64,000 bases of DNA from Aestuariivivens sediminicola (GCF_022662015.1 NZ_JAKMCM010000004.1:124001-188000), one strand, 5' to 3'. Shown: positions 53,689 through 63,553, counted from the stretch's first letter. Made by a program: numbers and translations. The notes: generated by a model not told the origin, from the letters alone.

Positions 53689-54753
53689 ATGAAAAAACAT
53701 AATTTTAGTGCAGGACCATGTGTTTTACCACAAGAGGTATTGCAAAAGGCCTCCCAGGCGGTATTGGATTTAGACCATAGCGGACTCTCATTAATTGAAA
53801 TATCGCACCGTAGTAAAGCCTTTGTTGATATCATGGAAAAGGCAAGGGCCCTGGCCTTGGAGTTGCTTGGTTTAGAAGGTAAAGGTTATAAAGCTTTATT
53901 TTTGCAAGGAGGTGCAAGCACCCAGTTTTTAATGGTGGCACTAAATCTTCTAGAAAAAAGAGCCGGTTACCTTAATACGGGAACATGGGCCAATAAAGCG
54001 ATCAACGAGGCAAAAATTTACGATGATATTTATGAAGTGGCTTCTTCTAAGGAGGCCAACTACAATTACATTCCAAAAGGATATGATATTCCTGAGGAAT
54101 ACGATTATTTCCACTGCACTTCCAACAATACGATATTCGGAACTCAAATAAAAGCATTTCCGGACTCCCCTATCCCAATGGTTTGCGATATGAGTAGTGA
54201 TATATTTTCGCGCACTCTGGATTTTTCGAAATTCGGGATCATCTATGCCGGAGCACAGAAAAATATGGGGCCTGCAGGAACCACCTTGGTTGTCGTAAAA
54301 GAGGATATTTTAGGTAAAGTATCGCGTAAAATTCCATCGATGATGGATTATAAAAAGCATATTGGGAGTGGCAGCATGTTTAATACGCCCCCTGTTTTTG
54401 CGGTGTATACCTCCATGCTCACCTTAGAATGGCTTAAAAATTTAGGAGGGATTGCGGCCATTGAGGAAGAAAACGAAAAGAAAGCAAGACTCATATATTC
54501 TGAAATTGATCTTAATCCATTGTTTAAAGGCTTTGCCGTCAAAGAAGATCGTTCTATTATGAACGCTACGTTTACATTGGAAAACGAAAACTTGAAGGAA
54601 ACATTCGAAACCATGTTGAAAGAGGCCGGCATCAACGGATTAAATGGTCACAGAAGTGTTGGTGGCTATCGTGCCTCCATGTACAATGCCCTATCACTTG
54701 ATAGTGTAAAGGTATTGGTAGAAGTCATGAGTGAATTGGAAAGTAAAGCCTGA
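53689..54753 (+). CDS. serC: phosphoserine aminotransferase
   Basis: Second enzyme of the phosphorylated serine pathway: phosphohydroxypyruvate and glutamate to phosphoserine. 354 residues from ATG 53689 (KKHNFSAGPCVLP); ATG 53680 would add MHH. Key features: SHRSKAF, PLP lysine in YAGAQKNMGPAG, and GGYRASMYNA near the end. Also acts in pyridoxal phosphate synthesis. serA follows. Confidence 0.94.
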   Translation: MKKHNFSAGPCVLPQEVLQKASQAVLDLDHSGLSLIEISHRSKAFVDIMEKARALALELLGLEGKGYKALFLQGGASTQFLMVALNLLEKRAGYLNTGTWANKAINEAKIYDDIYEVASSKEANYNYIPKGYDIPEEYDYFHCTSNNTIFGTQIKAFPDSPIPMVCDMSSDIFSRTLDFSKFGIIYAGAQKNMGPAGTTLVVVKEDILGKVSRKIPSMMDYKKHIGSGSMFNTPPVFAVYTSMLTLEWLKNLGGIAAIEEENEKKARLIYSEIDLNPLFKGFAVKEDRSIMNATFTLENENLKETFETMLKEAGINGLNGHRSVGGYRASMYNALSLDSVKVLVEVMSELESKA

Positions 54754-54871
54754 TCCGGTATGGCGGAATTCATGATGAATTGTGGTCATAAAACCAAAAA
54801 ATAAATTAGTATTAATTACATACATCTTAAATCCTAACAGACCTCATAATAACAGGTAAGGAAACATAACA

Positions 54872-55822
54872 ATGAAAGTATTAGCTAACGACGGAATTTC
54901 AAAAAGTGGTATTGATGCCTTGGAACAGGCAGGATATGAAGTGATAACTACAACCGTAGCGCAGGAACAGTTGATCAAATATATAAACGAAAACGACATC
55001 ACCGTTTTATTGGTGCGCAGCGCGACAACCGTACGAAAAGATCTTATTGATGCCTGTCCGGGTTTGAAGATCATTGGACGTGGCGGTGTTGGAATGGACA
55101 ATATTGATGTCGCTTATGCCAGAGAAAAAGGACTTCATGTTATCAATACACCTGCTGCCTCCTCGCATTCTGTTGCCGAACTGGTGTTTGGACATTTTTA
55201 TGGATTAGCTCGGTTTTTACATCATTCCAATAGAGAGATGCCTCTTGAAGGGGATTCCAATTTTAAAGGTCTTAAAAAGGCCTATGCAAGAGGAATTGAA
55301 CTAAAGGGTAAGACCCTGGGTGTTTTGGGCTTTGGTCGTATTGGCCAGGCTACGGCTAAGGTAGCTTTGGGCGCCGGCATGAAAGTGGTGGCCTTTGATC
55401 CGTTTTTAGATAAAGCCCGTTTGGAATTGGAATTTTTTGACGGCCAGAAAGTCGCTTTTGATATTGAAACCATATCGAAAGAAGATGTTTTAAAACAGGC
55501 AGATTTTATCACCTTACATGTGCCGGCTCAAAAAGAGTATGTCATTGATGAAGCTGAATTTAAATTGATGAAGGATGGCGTTATATTGGCCAATGCTGCT
55601 CGAGGTGGCGTAGTTAATGAAGTGGCGCTGGTTAAAGCAATTGAATCCGGAAAAGTGGCCGGTGCGGCTTTAGATGTTTTTGAAAAAGAACCTAAACCGG
55701 AAGTTCAGTTATTGATGAATGCCTCCTTATCCTTAACACCGCATACCGGTGCAGCGACAAATGAAGCCCAGGATAGAATAGGAACTGAATTGGCTTCACA
55801 AATTGTAAACCTATTGGGTTAA
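54872..55822 (+). CDS. serA: D-3-phosphoglycerate dehydrogenase, short form
   Basis: First step of serine synthesis (3-phosphoglycerate to phosphohydroxypyruvate). 316 residues: NAD-binding GFGRIG, substrate loop GRGGVGMDNIDV, catalytic ANAARGG, and HTGAAT. There is no regulatory ACT domain at the C-terminus, so feedback by serine is probably absent. Follows serC after 118 bp and ends at a strong terminator. Confidence 0.94.
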   Translation: MKVLANDGISKSGIDALEQAGYEVITTTVAQEQLIKYINENDITVLLVRSATTVRKDLIDACPGLKIIGRGGVGMDNIDVAYAREKGLHVINTPAASSHSVAELVFGHFYGLARFLHHSNREMPLEGDSNFKGLKKAYARGIELKGKTLGVLGFGRIGQATAKVALGAGMKVVAFDPFLDKARLELEFFDGQKVAFDIETISKEDVLKQADFITLHVPAQKEYVIDEAEFKLMKDGVILANAARGGVVNEVALVKAIESGKVAGAALDVFEKEPKPEVQLLMNASLSLTPHTGAATNEAQDRIGTELASQIVNLLG

Positions 55823-55856
55823 CATCCATATAAAACTAAATTAAAACCTGTTTAAT

Positions 55857-55886
55857 AGTCCCGGCGCTCGACCGGGACTTTTTTTG
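55857..55886 (+). terminator. serA terminator
   Basis: AGTCCCGG / CCGGGACT, 8-bp GC-rich stem, 7-base loop, followed by seven T residues. Confidence 0.93.
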
Positions 55887-56051
55887 TTAAATCTTATTTA
55901 AAAACAAAGCGGTACGGAATGATTTTCGTATTTTTAAAATAAAAAAGCAAATACGTTTTGAGACTTCATAAAAATTACTGTTGTTCCTCTACTGTTTTGG
56001 ATGCGCAGAATAGTGGCCTCACTGACTTATTTGATTAAAAAAAAATTGATT

Positions 56052-56495
56052 ATGAAAAATATAATTTTAGCAGTCGTTGCGATAGGCTTTTTAATCGGTT
56101 GTCATTCAAAGAAACCGGTGGTATCTCAAAACAATTTAACGGAAGAACAACTGGCGGCTGCCCAAAATGATACCGTATCCATATCGAACGATGAACTTGA
56201 GTATGAAATCATTATCATCGAACCGGGGTTTAACATTTGGTTAATGACCAATGCCAGGCCGGAAGGATACTATTCACAGAGCTTTTTGGAAAACCGAAAT
56301 TATCAATATGTCGTAGAATGGAACCAAAGGGTAATGCAATCCAGAGGCTTCGATCCGAACCTTTACCAATTGCCAATTGATTATAACCCTCAGATCGATT
56401 ATGGTTATGAGGTGAATTATAAATTGTATAATTACTTTATCTATTTTCAATTGACCTACAATCAGAGATTGGGTCCATTTACCCCCAGAATTTAA
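56052..56495 (+). CDS. DUF6146 family lipoprotein
   Basis: 147 residues from ATG 56052, lipobox FLIGC. Family features: YEIIIIEPGFNIWLMTNARP and the IDYGYEVNYKLYNYF segment near the C-terminus. Unknown function; an outer-membrane lipoprotein of Bacteroidota. Next to DUF6787, as usual. Confidence 0.85.
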   Translation: MKNIILAVVAIGFLIGCHSKKPVVSQNNLTEEQLAAAQNDTVSISNDELEYEIIIIEPGFNIWLMTNARPEGYYSQSFLENRNYQYVVEWNQRVMQSRGFDPNLYQLPIDYNPQIDYGYEVNYKLYNYFIYFQLTYNQRLGPFTPRI

Positions 56496-56533
56496 ATTAC
56501 TTTTCTTATTTTAGCCGCCACATCATAGGGACT

Positions 56534-57031
56534 GTGGAGAAATTGAAAAAACGATGGGAAATCCAGAATAACTGGCAATTTATCGTTCTGTTGTCTGGGA
56601 TTATTGGCTTGGGTTACAGCGCATACAAGTTGGCATTTCTTCTTTTTGAGAAACAATCGATGATCATTGTGCTGTCGGCAAGTGTTATTTTCTTTTTTGT
56701 GCTTTTAAAACTCATTTTAAAAATATTTGACCGGCTTCAAAAAAAATGGAAGGTGAAGTACCGATGGGAGCTCATAACCATTTTCTTTGTTTTTGCCATT
56801 ACCGGTTCGTCATCGGTTTTTATAGGCAAACCTATCATTAAATTCGCAGGGATTACACAGGACAATTTACCGCCCACATTGTATTGGTTCCTATACATCC
56901 TCATTGGCTTTGTATTCTATCAGTTATTACTGGTTGCCATTGGCTGGATTTTTGGCCAGTATCAATTTTTTTGGGACTTTGAGAAGAAAATGCTTTCAAG
57001 AATGGGTTTAAAACGACTTTTTAGCAAGTGA
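56534..57031 (+). CDS. DUF6787 family membrane protein with duplicated N-terminal segment
   Basis: 165 residues starting at GTG 56534 (a TTG nine bases in is the alternative). The C-terminal 100 residues match DUF6787 (WELITIFFVFAITGSSSVF, GWIFGQYQFFWDFEKKML). The N-terminus repeats the start of that unit: KLKKRWEIQNNW (3-14) against RLQKKWKVKYRW (67-78). Four hydrophobic helices. Overlaps the next gene by 4 bp. Function unknown. Confidence 0.8.
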   Translation: MEKLKKRWEIQNNWQFIVLLSGIIGLGYSAYKLAFLLFEKQSMIIVLSASVIFFFVLLKLILKIFDRLQKKWKVKYRWELITIFFVFAITGSSSVFIGKPIIKFAGITQDNLPPTLYWFLYILIGFVFYQLLLVAIGWIFGQYQFFWDFEKKMLSRMGLKRLFSK

Positions 57032-57366
57032 GTGATTTAAAACGACATATTGCTTTTCGGCTGACGACCATAGGTGTGGTTATTCTATTGTTCCTGCCTC
57101 ACGTCGTGAAGATGGTTCATATTTCCGACCATCATGCCCATAACCATTGCACTGGAGAGACCTCGACTCACATTCATAAGGTTGATCTGGATTGTGATTT
57201 CTTAAAATTTCAAATACAAAAGAATGTCACCTTTGAAACAGGTGTATTCGATCTGTTTTCCGAACTGGAACCGCAGGTAAAAGTAATTTTACAATATGGC
57301 TTTTTAAGCGATTATCAACAACTGCAATTTTCGCTTCGCGGTCCGCCCCAGATTAATTTAGTTTAA
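57028..57366 (+). CDS. small histidine-rich exported/membrane protein
   Basis: 112 residues starting at GTG 57028, which overlaps the preceding stop (GTGA). Hydrophobic N-terminal segment (about 12-28) followed by a metal-binding-like stretch HISDHHAHNHCTGETSTHIH (34-53) with eight His and one Cys, then DCDF. It lies directly before a TonB receptor with a histidine-rich loop. Probably periplasmic metal capture or sensing; inferred from composition and place. No family recognised. Confidence 0.72.
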   Translation: MSDLKRHIAFRLTTIGVVILLFLPHVVKMVHISDHHAHNHCTGETSTHIHKVDLDCDFLKFQIQKNVTFETGVFDLFSELEPQVKVILQYGFLSDYQQLQFSLRGPPQINLV

Positions 57367-57373
57367 ACTGAAA

Positions 57374-57390
57374 ATGGGAGTGTCTCCCAT
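57374..57390 (+). promoter_or_regulatory. inverted repeat before the metal-type TonB receptor
   Basis: ATGGGAG / CTCCCAT with a TGT loop, 27 bases before the ATG, with outer AAATG...CATTT symmetry. It could be an operator or leader hairpin; there is no T tract, so it is not a terminator. Confidence 0.4.
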
Positions 57391-57417
57391 AACATTTACT
57401 AAATTAATTTAATTCTA

Positions 57418-59655
57418 ATGAAAAAACTTACATGTATTATATGTTGTCTTTACGGGCTGTTAACGCATGCTCAAAATGAAATAAAAGGACAAATTATCGA
57501 CGCCAGCACGAATCAATCGATTGAAGGCGCCAACGTTTACCTTCCGGAATTGGAAAAGGGCACCACAACGGACGCAGAGGGCATGTTTTACATTAAAAAC
57601 ATACCCAATGGTCCTCAAAATTTCATCATCTCTTTTATAGGCTACGGAACCCGTTCGGTCTATTATGTCTTTCCGGGCAATGACTTTTTTAAAATTGAAT
57701 TAAACCCTACAGTCATTGAAATGGAAGATATCATCATTTCAACCCCCTTTCATAAACTTCAAAGTGAAAATGTGATGAAAGTAGACAAGGAAAGCGTGAT
57801 GGAGTTAAAAAAGCAGGGATCCATAACACTGTCTGAGGGGATTTCAAATCTCACCGGGGTTAATACCATTTCAACAGGTTTAGGTATAGGCAAACCCGTG
57901 ATAAGGGGATTGAGTAGTAACCGGGTATTGGTTTACACTCAAGGCGTTCGACTTGAAAACCAACAATATGGCGGTGAACACGGTCTTGGGCTGAGCAGTA
58001 ATGGTGTCGAAAGCATTGAAGTCATCAAAGGCCCCGCTTCCCTACTCTACGGTAGTGATGCACTTGGAGGTGTACTTTATATTAATCCGGAAAAATTCGC
58101 AGCCAGCAACGCAACAGAAGCTGATGTCTCTACCGCATATTTTAGTAACACGCGTGGTTATAATTCCAATCTCGGGATAAAACAATCCGGAGAGCATTAT
58201 AAATTTATATTTCGGGCCGGTGTTACCGAGCATTCGGATTACCAAACTAAAAATTACCGTGTAACCAATTCAAGATTCAGGGAAGTGGATCTTAAAGGAG
58301 GCATAGGGTATCAAAACAGACATTTTAAAACAGATTTAAGATACAATGTAAACCTGTCGAAGTTGGGCCTTCCTGAAACGATCGGTGAGCAGTCCACTCA
58401 AAGGCGCCCCCTGTTACCTTATCAGGAGGTTGGTAACCACGTGCTAAGTTCAAAATCTACTATTTTCTTTAATTCCTCTAAGTTGGATTTTAATGTTGGT
58501 TTGATTTACAATGATCGGAAGGAGTTTGAGGAGCATCATCATGAAGACGAAGACCATGAGGATGAAGAACATGAAGAACACGAAGGCGAAGATGATGATT
58601 TAGAAACGCTTGAACCTGCCTTACACATGAAATTGAAAACCTTGAATTATGATGTAAAATACCATCTTCCGGAACGTGGTAAATTTGAAACGATTGTTGG
58701 GGTTCAAGGCATGACCCAGTCCAATACAAATTATGGTGAGGAAACATTAATTCCGGATGCTACAACCAATGATATTGGCGTTTTGGCCACCTCACACATC
58801 CATTTCGAGCAGGCTGATTTACAGCTGGGCGTGCGCTACGATCATAGAAGAATCAATGTGTTTTCAGGACTTCAGAAGCACTTTAACAGTTTTAATGCAG
58901 CAATTGGTTTAAAAACCAATCTCTTTAAAACCCTGACAACACGAGTTAATCTCGCCTCCGGATTTAGGGCACCTAACCTGGCGGAATTGGCTTCTGATGG
59001 TTCTCACGAAGGCACCAACAGATACGAAATTGGAAATGCAGACCTGAGCAATGAAAATAACCTTCAGTTCGATCTGTCACTGGAATATAAGAGTGATCAC
59101 CTCGAGTTTTTTGTGAACGGGTTTTATAATGCCGTTTCGAATTATATCTTTTTATCACCTAATGGCGATTTCATTGATGAAGACCCAGTATTTGTGTACC
59201 TTCAGGATGACGCCAGATTGTATGGTGGAGAAATAGGCTTTCATATACACCCGCATCCCCTGGATTGGCTGCATTTCGAAAGCAGTTTTGAAACGGTTAC
59301 CGGCAAACGAAGTCAGAATAATTATTTACCATTAATACCTGCCAATGCCCTCACCAATGTGTTACATGCCGAATTTGAAAATAAATGGTTAACTAATGGC
59401 TATGCCTTCATTAAGAACAATCTTGTATTTAGTCAGAACAATACAAGTCAGTTTGAAACACCCACCGCCTCCTATCAATTATGGAGTACCGGCGCCGGAG
59501 GGACCATAGAAGTCTTTAACAATCCTTTGGACCTCGTGATCTCCATGACCAATATTTTCGATAAGGCCTACATTAGTCATCTATCGCGATTAAAACCGGA
59601 TGGCATTTTTGATATTGGAAGAAATTTCAGTATTGAACTTACCTACAGGCTTTAA
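57418..59655 (+). CDS. TonB-dependent receptor, ZnuD-like (probable metal uptake)
   Basis: 745 residues: signal (1-18), CarboxypepD-like domain (about 22-105), plug (about 115-230, KPVIRGLSSNRVLVYTQGVRLE, VIKGPASLLYGSDALGG) and barrel ending in SIELTYRL. An extracellular loop (about 372-394) contains a run of His, Glu and Asp (HHHEDEDHEDEEHEEHEG), as in ZnuD zinc receptors. Together with the His-rich small protein upstream, zinc, copper or nickel uptake is likely. Which metal cannot be told from sequence. Confidence 0.9.
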   Translation: MKKLTCIICCLYGLLTHAQNEIKGQIIDASTNQSIEGANVYLPELEKGTTTDAEGMFYIKNIPNGPQNFIISFIGYGTRSVYYVFPGNDFFKIELNPTVIEMEDIIISTPFHKLQSENVMKVDKESVMELKKQGSITLSEGISNLTGVNTISTGLGIGKPVIRGLSSNRVLVYTQGVRLENQQYGGEHGLGLSSNGVESIEVIKGPASLLYGSDALGGVLYINPEKFAASNATEADVSTAYFSNTRGYNSNLGIKQSGEHYKFIFRAGVTEHSDYQTKNYRVTNSRFREVDLKGGIGYQNRHFKTDLRYNVNLSKLGLPETIGEQSTQRRPLLPYQEVGNHVLSSKSTIFFNSSKLDFNVGLIYNDRKEFEEHHHEDEDHEDEEHEEHEGEDDDLETLEPALHMKLKTLNYDVKYHLPERGKFETIVGVQGMTQSNTNYGEETLIPDATTNDIGVLATSHIHFEQADLQLGVRYDHRRINVFSGLQKHFNSFNAAIGLKTNLFKTLTTRVNLASGFRAPNLAELASDGSHEGTNRYEIGNADLSNENNLQFDLSLEYKSDHLEFFVNGFYNAVSNYIFLSPNGDFIDEDPVFVYLQDDARLYGGEIGFHIHPHPLDWLHFESSFETVTGKRSQNNYLPLIPANALTNVLHAEFENKWLTNGYAFIKNNLVFSQNNTSQFETPTASYQLWSTGAGGTIEVFNNPLDLVISMTNIFDKAYISHLSRLKPDGIFDIGRNFSIELTYRL

Positions 59656-59782
59656 GGCAGGTTATAAATTGCTATGAGGGATGAATAAAAAAACAGATCG
59701 CGCGGTAGGTACATTAAGGAAGTCATTATAAAGTAACCATGCCCTGCCTATCCCCTTACGATTTTGTAACCAGGAATGGTGA

Positions 59783-59842
59783 AAATTGTCCTGTGAATTT
59801 TGAAAATTCACAGGACAATTTCAAAAATTCACAGGACAATTT
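59783..59842. repeat. triple 19-bp repeat with alternative hairpins
   Basis: The 19-mer AAAATTCACAGGACAATTT occurs three times in about 60 bp: inverted at 59783-59801, and direct at 59803-59821 and 59824-59842 (period 21). Copies 1 and 2 form a near-continuous 19-bp palindrome; copy 1 can pair with copy 2 or copy 3, so two mutually exclusive hairpins are possible. It lies downstream of the TonB receptor in a gene-free stretch. No T tract follows, so a simple terminator is unlikely. No known element is recognised. Confidence 0.6.
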
Positions 59843-59943
59843 TGAACTCCCCTGCTTATAAAACTAGTCCTGAAAAACGATAAACAATAAAAGCTATAAG
59901 CAGTAAAAGAAAAACCTTCCCTGGAAAGGATTACAGAAATAAA

Positions 59944-60210
59944 TTAAGCTTCACTTTTAGAGAAGACATAAGTGTATATCCACATTAAGGTAAAGGTCGG
60001 AATCACATCCAGCCCGGGCAGTATTTCCTCAATAAACGAAATGACACCTGCTATTTTACCGGGTTTACCTTTGTAAAGTCTGGTCATGATCCACCCGGAA
60101 AGTGGTGCCCATATAATATCCGTAAATTCGCCTATGCCCGGTATTGCAAAAGATACGTATCCTATGGCGTCACATAAAATACTTATTGCCAATATTTTAT
60201 ATTTGTTCAT
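59944..60210 (-). CDS. small hydrophobic membrane protein next to folE
   Basis: 88 residues from ATG 60210, with three hydrophobic helices (about 5-25, 29-50, 68-86) and PGIGEFTDIIWAPLSGWIM. A TTG start at 60240 would add ten residues and overlap the folE end, but ATG fits better. Co-directional with folE and probably co-transcribed. Not recognised; function unknown. Confidence 0.7.
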   Translation of the reverse strand: MNKYKILAISILCDAIGYVSFAIPGIGEFTDIIWAPLSGWIMTRLYKGKPGKIAGVISFIEEILPGLDVIPTFTLMWIYTYVFSKSEA

Positions 60211-60229
60211 ATCAGGTGAAAGCAAGCCC

Positions 60230-60817
60230 TTATTTTCCAATAAGTTTTAAGAATTCATTCCGCGTTTCAATTTTCTCAAACTGACCTCGAAATCCCGAAG
60301 TTGTGGTAATTGAGTTTTGCTTCTGTACACCGCGCATCATCATGCACATATGAGAGGCTTCAATGACCACAGCCACACCTTGTGGTTTTAAGGTATTGTT
60401 TATACAGTCCAAAATTTGTTCATTGAGTCGTTCCTGAACCTGCAAGCGTCTGGCAAAGATATCGACCACCCTGGGAAGTTTGCTCAGCCCGACAATGTGA
60501 CCGTCAGGGATGTATGCAATATGTACTTTTCCAAAGAAGGGTAGTATATGATGCTCGCATAAAGAATACAATTCGATATCCTTAACGATGACCATTTCAT
60601 TATAGGACTCCTTAAACATGGCACTCGTAAGCACTTCAACAGGATCCTGGTGATAGCCCTGTGTTAAAAACTGCATGGCTTTGGCAGCACGTTCAGGTGT
60701 TTTTAAAAGACCATCCCGTAAGCTGTCTTCACCCAAATCTTCAATGATGTTCTTGTAACGCTCCTTAACATCGTCGGTTACCTGCATATTGTATTCTTCA
60801 AAACTTCTGTATGGCAT
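60230..60817 (-). CDS. folE: GTP cyclohydrolase I
   Basis: First step of folate/tetrahydrobiopterin synthesis: GTP to dihydroneopterin triphosphate. 195 residues with zinc ligands Cys87, His90 (LCEHH) and Cys158 (HMCMMMRGV), and catalytic His region [10 protein letters not shown]. Typical type I decamer-forming enzyme. Length and start are normal. Confidence 0.96.
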   Translation of the reverse strand: MPYRSFEEYNMQVTDDVKERYKNIIEDLGEDSLRDGLLKTPERAAKAMQFLTQGYHQDPVEVLTSAMFKESYNEMVIVKDIELYSLCEHHILPFFGKVHIAYIPDGHIVGLSKLPRVVDIFARRLQVQERLNEQILDCINNTLKPQGVAVVIEASHMCMMMRGVQKQNSITTTSGFRGQFEKIETRNEFLKLIGK

Positions 60818-60978
60818 ATCTATATATTTAGCAATGGTAAGATATACAATTTTAAGCTTTTAAATGCGTATTTACAGGCCAAAAAAAATCTGTAATTCCC
60901 CTTTTATGCAATCTTGTCTGATCTGAATTGTACATACCAGGTTAAAGTGTTAAATTCACCATCTATTTTTACTTGGAT

Positions 60979-61638
60979 ATGATCATTGCAAAAAACATCC
61001 ATAAATACTATGGTAATTTACATGTATTAAAAGGGGTTAACATTCAGATCGAAAAAGGGGAAATTGTATCTATTGTCGGTGCCTCGGGCGCAGGTAAAAC
61101 CACCCTATTACAAATATTAGGTACCTTGGATGTGGCCTCATCAAAGGAAGACTATACCCTAGAAATTAATGCGACCGATATCAGGTCGCTTGGCGATAAA
61201 AGTATGGCCAGGTTCAGGAACGAACATATCGGTTTTATTTTTCAATTTCACCAACTATTACCTGAATTCACAGCTCTTGAAAACGTTTGCATCCCGGCGT
61301 TTATAAAGGGAGCCAAAAAAACGGATGCCGAGAAGCGAGCCCAGGAGATACTAGATTTTTTGGGACTTAAAGAGCGTTATCATCATAAACCCAATGCACT
61401 CTCCGGGGGTGAACAGCAACGTGTGGCTGTAGCCCGGGCATTAATCAATAGCCCGGATCTTATTTTTGCCGATGAGCCTTCCGGTAATTTGGATAGTGAA
61501 TCGGCAGAAAACCTGCATCAGTTATTCTTTAAACTAAGAGAAGAATTTGGTCAAACCTTTGTTATTGTTACCCATAATGAAGAATTGGCCAATATGGCAG
61601 ATAGAAAGTTGGTTATGGTCGATGGTAATTTTGTTTAA
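60979..61638 (+). CDS. lolD: LolD-like ABC transporter ATP-binding protein
   Basis: 219 residues from ATG 60979 (a TTG two codons earlier is possible). Walker [10 protein letters not shown] (about 36-44), Q-loop FQFHQL, signature [15 protein letters not shown], Walker [15 protein letters not shown] and the H-loop VTHNEE. The subfamily is MacB/LolD type, which drives lipoprotein release from the inner membrane. No LolCE permease is nearby, so the exact partner is unknown. A TIGR02757 gene follows after 8 bp. Confidence 0.87.
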   Translation: MIIAKNIHKYYGNLHVLKGVNIQIEKGEIVSIVGASGAGKTTLLQILGTLDVASSKEDYTLEINATDIRSLGDKSMARFRNEHIGFIFQFHQLLPEFTALENVCIPAFIKGAKKTDAEKRAQEILDFLGLKERYHHKPNALSGGEQQRVAVARALINSPDLIFADEPSGNLDSESAENLHQLFFKLREEFGQTFVIVTHNEELANMADRKLVMVDGNFV

Positions 61639-61646
61639 TAGTGAAC

Positions 61647-62411
61647 ATGACCACTACCGAATTACAGGAATTTTTAGATGCCAAGGTAGCCCAATACAAT
61701 CATCCCAGGTTCATTGAAACCGATCCCATTCAGATCCCACATTCATTTAGTAAAAAGGAGGACATTGAAATAGCGGGTTTTTTAACGGCAACCATTGCCT
61801 GGGGTAACAGGAAAAGTATCATCAACAATGCAGGGGGTTTAATGGCCTTACTTGATCATGCACCTCATGATTTCGTTCTAAACCATTCCAAACAGGATTT
61901 AAAAAGCCTGACACACTTCGTACACAGGACATTTAATGGGGAAGATTGCAAGCAGTTCGTGCGATCCCTGCAACACATCTATAAATTTCACGGTGGTCTG
62001 GAATCCGTGTTCGCCAAGCACGCTGAAAAGACGTCACTCCAAGGCGCCATTTCTCGTTTCAAATCACTTTTTTTTGAAATTGAGCATTTACCCAGAAGCA
62101 AAAAGCACATCAGTGATCCATTGAAAAATTCTGCCGCTAAGCGCCTAAACATGATGCTCAGATGGTTCGTGAGAAAGGATAATTCTGGAGTAGATTTTGG
62201 CATCTGGAAAAGCTTGTCCCCTTCCCAGTTATCTTGTCCTTTGGATGTACATTCAGGAAATGTGGCACGCAAATTAGGATTATTAAATCGTAAACAAAAT
62301 GATGCAAAAGCTCTTGAAGAACTGGATAATAATCTTAGAAATCTGGACCCTTCGGACCCTGTAAAATATGACTTTGCATTATTTGGATTGGGTGTGTTTG
62401 AAGGATTCTAA
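61647..62411 (+). CDS. TIGR02757 family protein
   Basis: 254 residues from ATG 61647 (a GTG two codons earlier is possible). Helical protein with the FLTATIAWGNRKSI, KRLNMMLRWFVRKD, LDVHSGNVAR and DPVKYDFALFGLG motifs of TIGR02757, a family of unknown role with a helix-hairpin-helix DNA-glycosylase-like fold. Directly follows lolD; the link is not understood. Confidence 0.87.
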   Translation: MTTTELQEFLDAKVAQYNHPRFIETDPIQIPHSFSKKEDIEIAGFLTATIAWGNRKSIINNAGGLMALLDHAPHDFVLNHSKQDLKSLTHFVHRTFNGEDCKQFVRSLQHIYKFHGGLESVFAKHAEKTSLQGAISRFKSLFFEIEHLPRSKKHISDPLKNSAAKRLNMMLRWFVRKDNSGVDFGIWKSLSPSQLSCPLDVHSGNVARKLGLLNRKQNDAKALEELDNNLRNLDPSDPVKYDFALFGLGVFEGF

Positions 62412-62515
62412 CAGCTATTCACCCTTAATTAGATGCGCAATTATTAATGTGTAGAGATAATAAATCAGCGAATAGAATAGAATGATTAATACGGCAAAGG
62501 TCGACTCTAATAGGT

Positions 62516-63553
62516 TCACATATTATATTTCTTCTTTAACCAAAAGGAAACCTTGACTAACATAATCAGGGCAGGCACTTCCACCAAAGGCCCTATAACA
62601 CCCGCAAAGGCCTGTCCTGAATTCAGACCAAAAACAGCTATGGCCACTGCAATAGCCAGTTCAAAATTATTACCTGCTGCTGTAAAAGCTACTGACGCAG
62701 TTTTATCATATTCACCACCCATGCCCTTGGTGAAAAAGAAACCGATGATAAACATTACAGTGAAGTAAACCAACAATGGAATGGCAATAATCAAAACATC
62801 CATCGGAATTCGGACAATCAGTTCCCCTTTAAGTGAGAACATCACCACAATGGTAAATAGCAATGCAATCAATGTAAGTGGTGAAATTGTTGGAATGAAT
62901 GTTTTGGTGTACCATTCTTCACCTTTTAGTTTTACCAAACCCCATCTGCTTAAAATACCCATTAGAAATGGAATGCCGAGATAGATGGCGACACTTTCAG
63001 CAATAGTGGCAATTGAAATATCTACTATGGCGCCTTCGAAGCCCAATAAAGGTGGTAATTTCGTAATGAACAACCAGGCATAAAAGCTGTAAGCAAAAAC
63101 CTGAAAGATGCTATTTAAAGCTACAAGTCCAGCTCCGTATTCAGCACTTCCTTCTGCCAAGTCGTTCCAAACCAATACCATTGCAATACATCTTGCCAAT
63201 CCTATCAGGATTAATCCGACCATATATTCAGGATAGTCTTTTAAAAATATAATCGCCAATACAAACATAAGTACAGGACCAACAACCCAGTTTAGTAGTA
63301 ATGAAATGGAAAGGATCTTAACATTTTTGAATACCTTGGGCAATAAGGCATAATTCACTTTTGCCAGCGGTGGGTACATCATTATGATCAAACCGATGGC
63401 TATAGGGATGTTTGTTGAACCTTTACTAAATGCATTTATGACATTTGGAATGGATGGGAATAAATACCCTAATCCTACACCAATGGCCATTGCGAGGAAT
63501 ATCCAAAGCGTAAGATTTTTATCTAGGAAACTTAATTTTTTAATTGCTGTCAT
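62516..63553 (-). CDS. acr3: ACR3 family arsenite efflux transporter
   Basis: 345 residues, ten transmembrane helices. The conserved cysteine in [15 protein letters not shown] (Cys122) and the glutamate in [10 protein letters not shown] are the catalytic pair of Acr3 arsenite/H+ antiporters. It pumps As(III) from the cytosol. Overlaps the arsenate reductase stop by 4 bp (ATGA), so they are translationally coupled. Confidence 0.94.
   Translation of the reverse strand: MTAIKKLSFLDKNLTLWIFLAMAIGVGLGYLFPSIPNVINAFSKGSTNIPIAIGLIIMMYPPLAKVNYALLPKVFKNVKILSISLLLNWVVGPVLMFVLAIIFLKDYPEYMVGLILIGLARCIAMVLVWNDLAEGSAEYGAGLVALNSIFQVFAYSFYAWLFITKLPPLLGFEGAIVDISIATIAESVAIYLGIPFLMGILSRWGLVKLKGEEWYTKTFIPTISPLTLIALLFTIVVMFSLKGELIVRIPMDVLIIAIPLLVYFTVMFIIGFFFTKGMGGEYDKTASVAFTAAGNNFELAIAVAIAVFGLNSGQAFAGVIGPLVEVPALIMLVKVSFWLKKKYNM

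Noticed and set aside
58531-58600. Trinucleotide repeat run in the TonB receptor as phase-variable tract
   Set aside because: The GAA/GAT/CAT run is imperfect at the base level and the multiples of three would not shift the frame; a His/acidic metal loop explains it.
59783-59842. CRISPR-like repeat array
   Set aside because: Only three copies, one inverted, with 1-2 bp between copies; there are no spacers and no cas genes.
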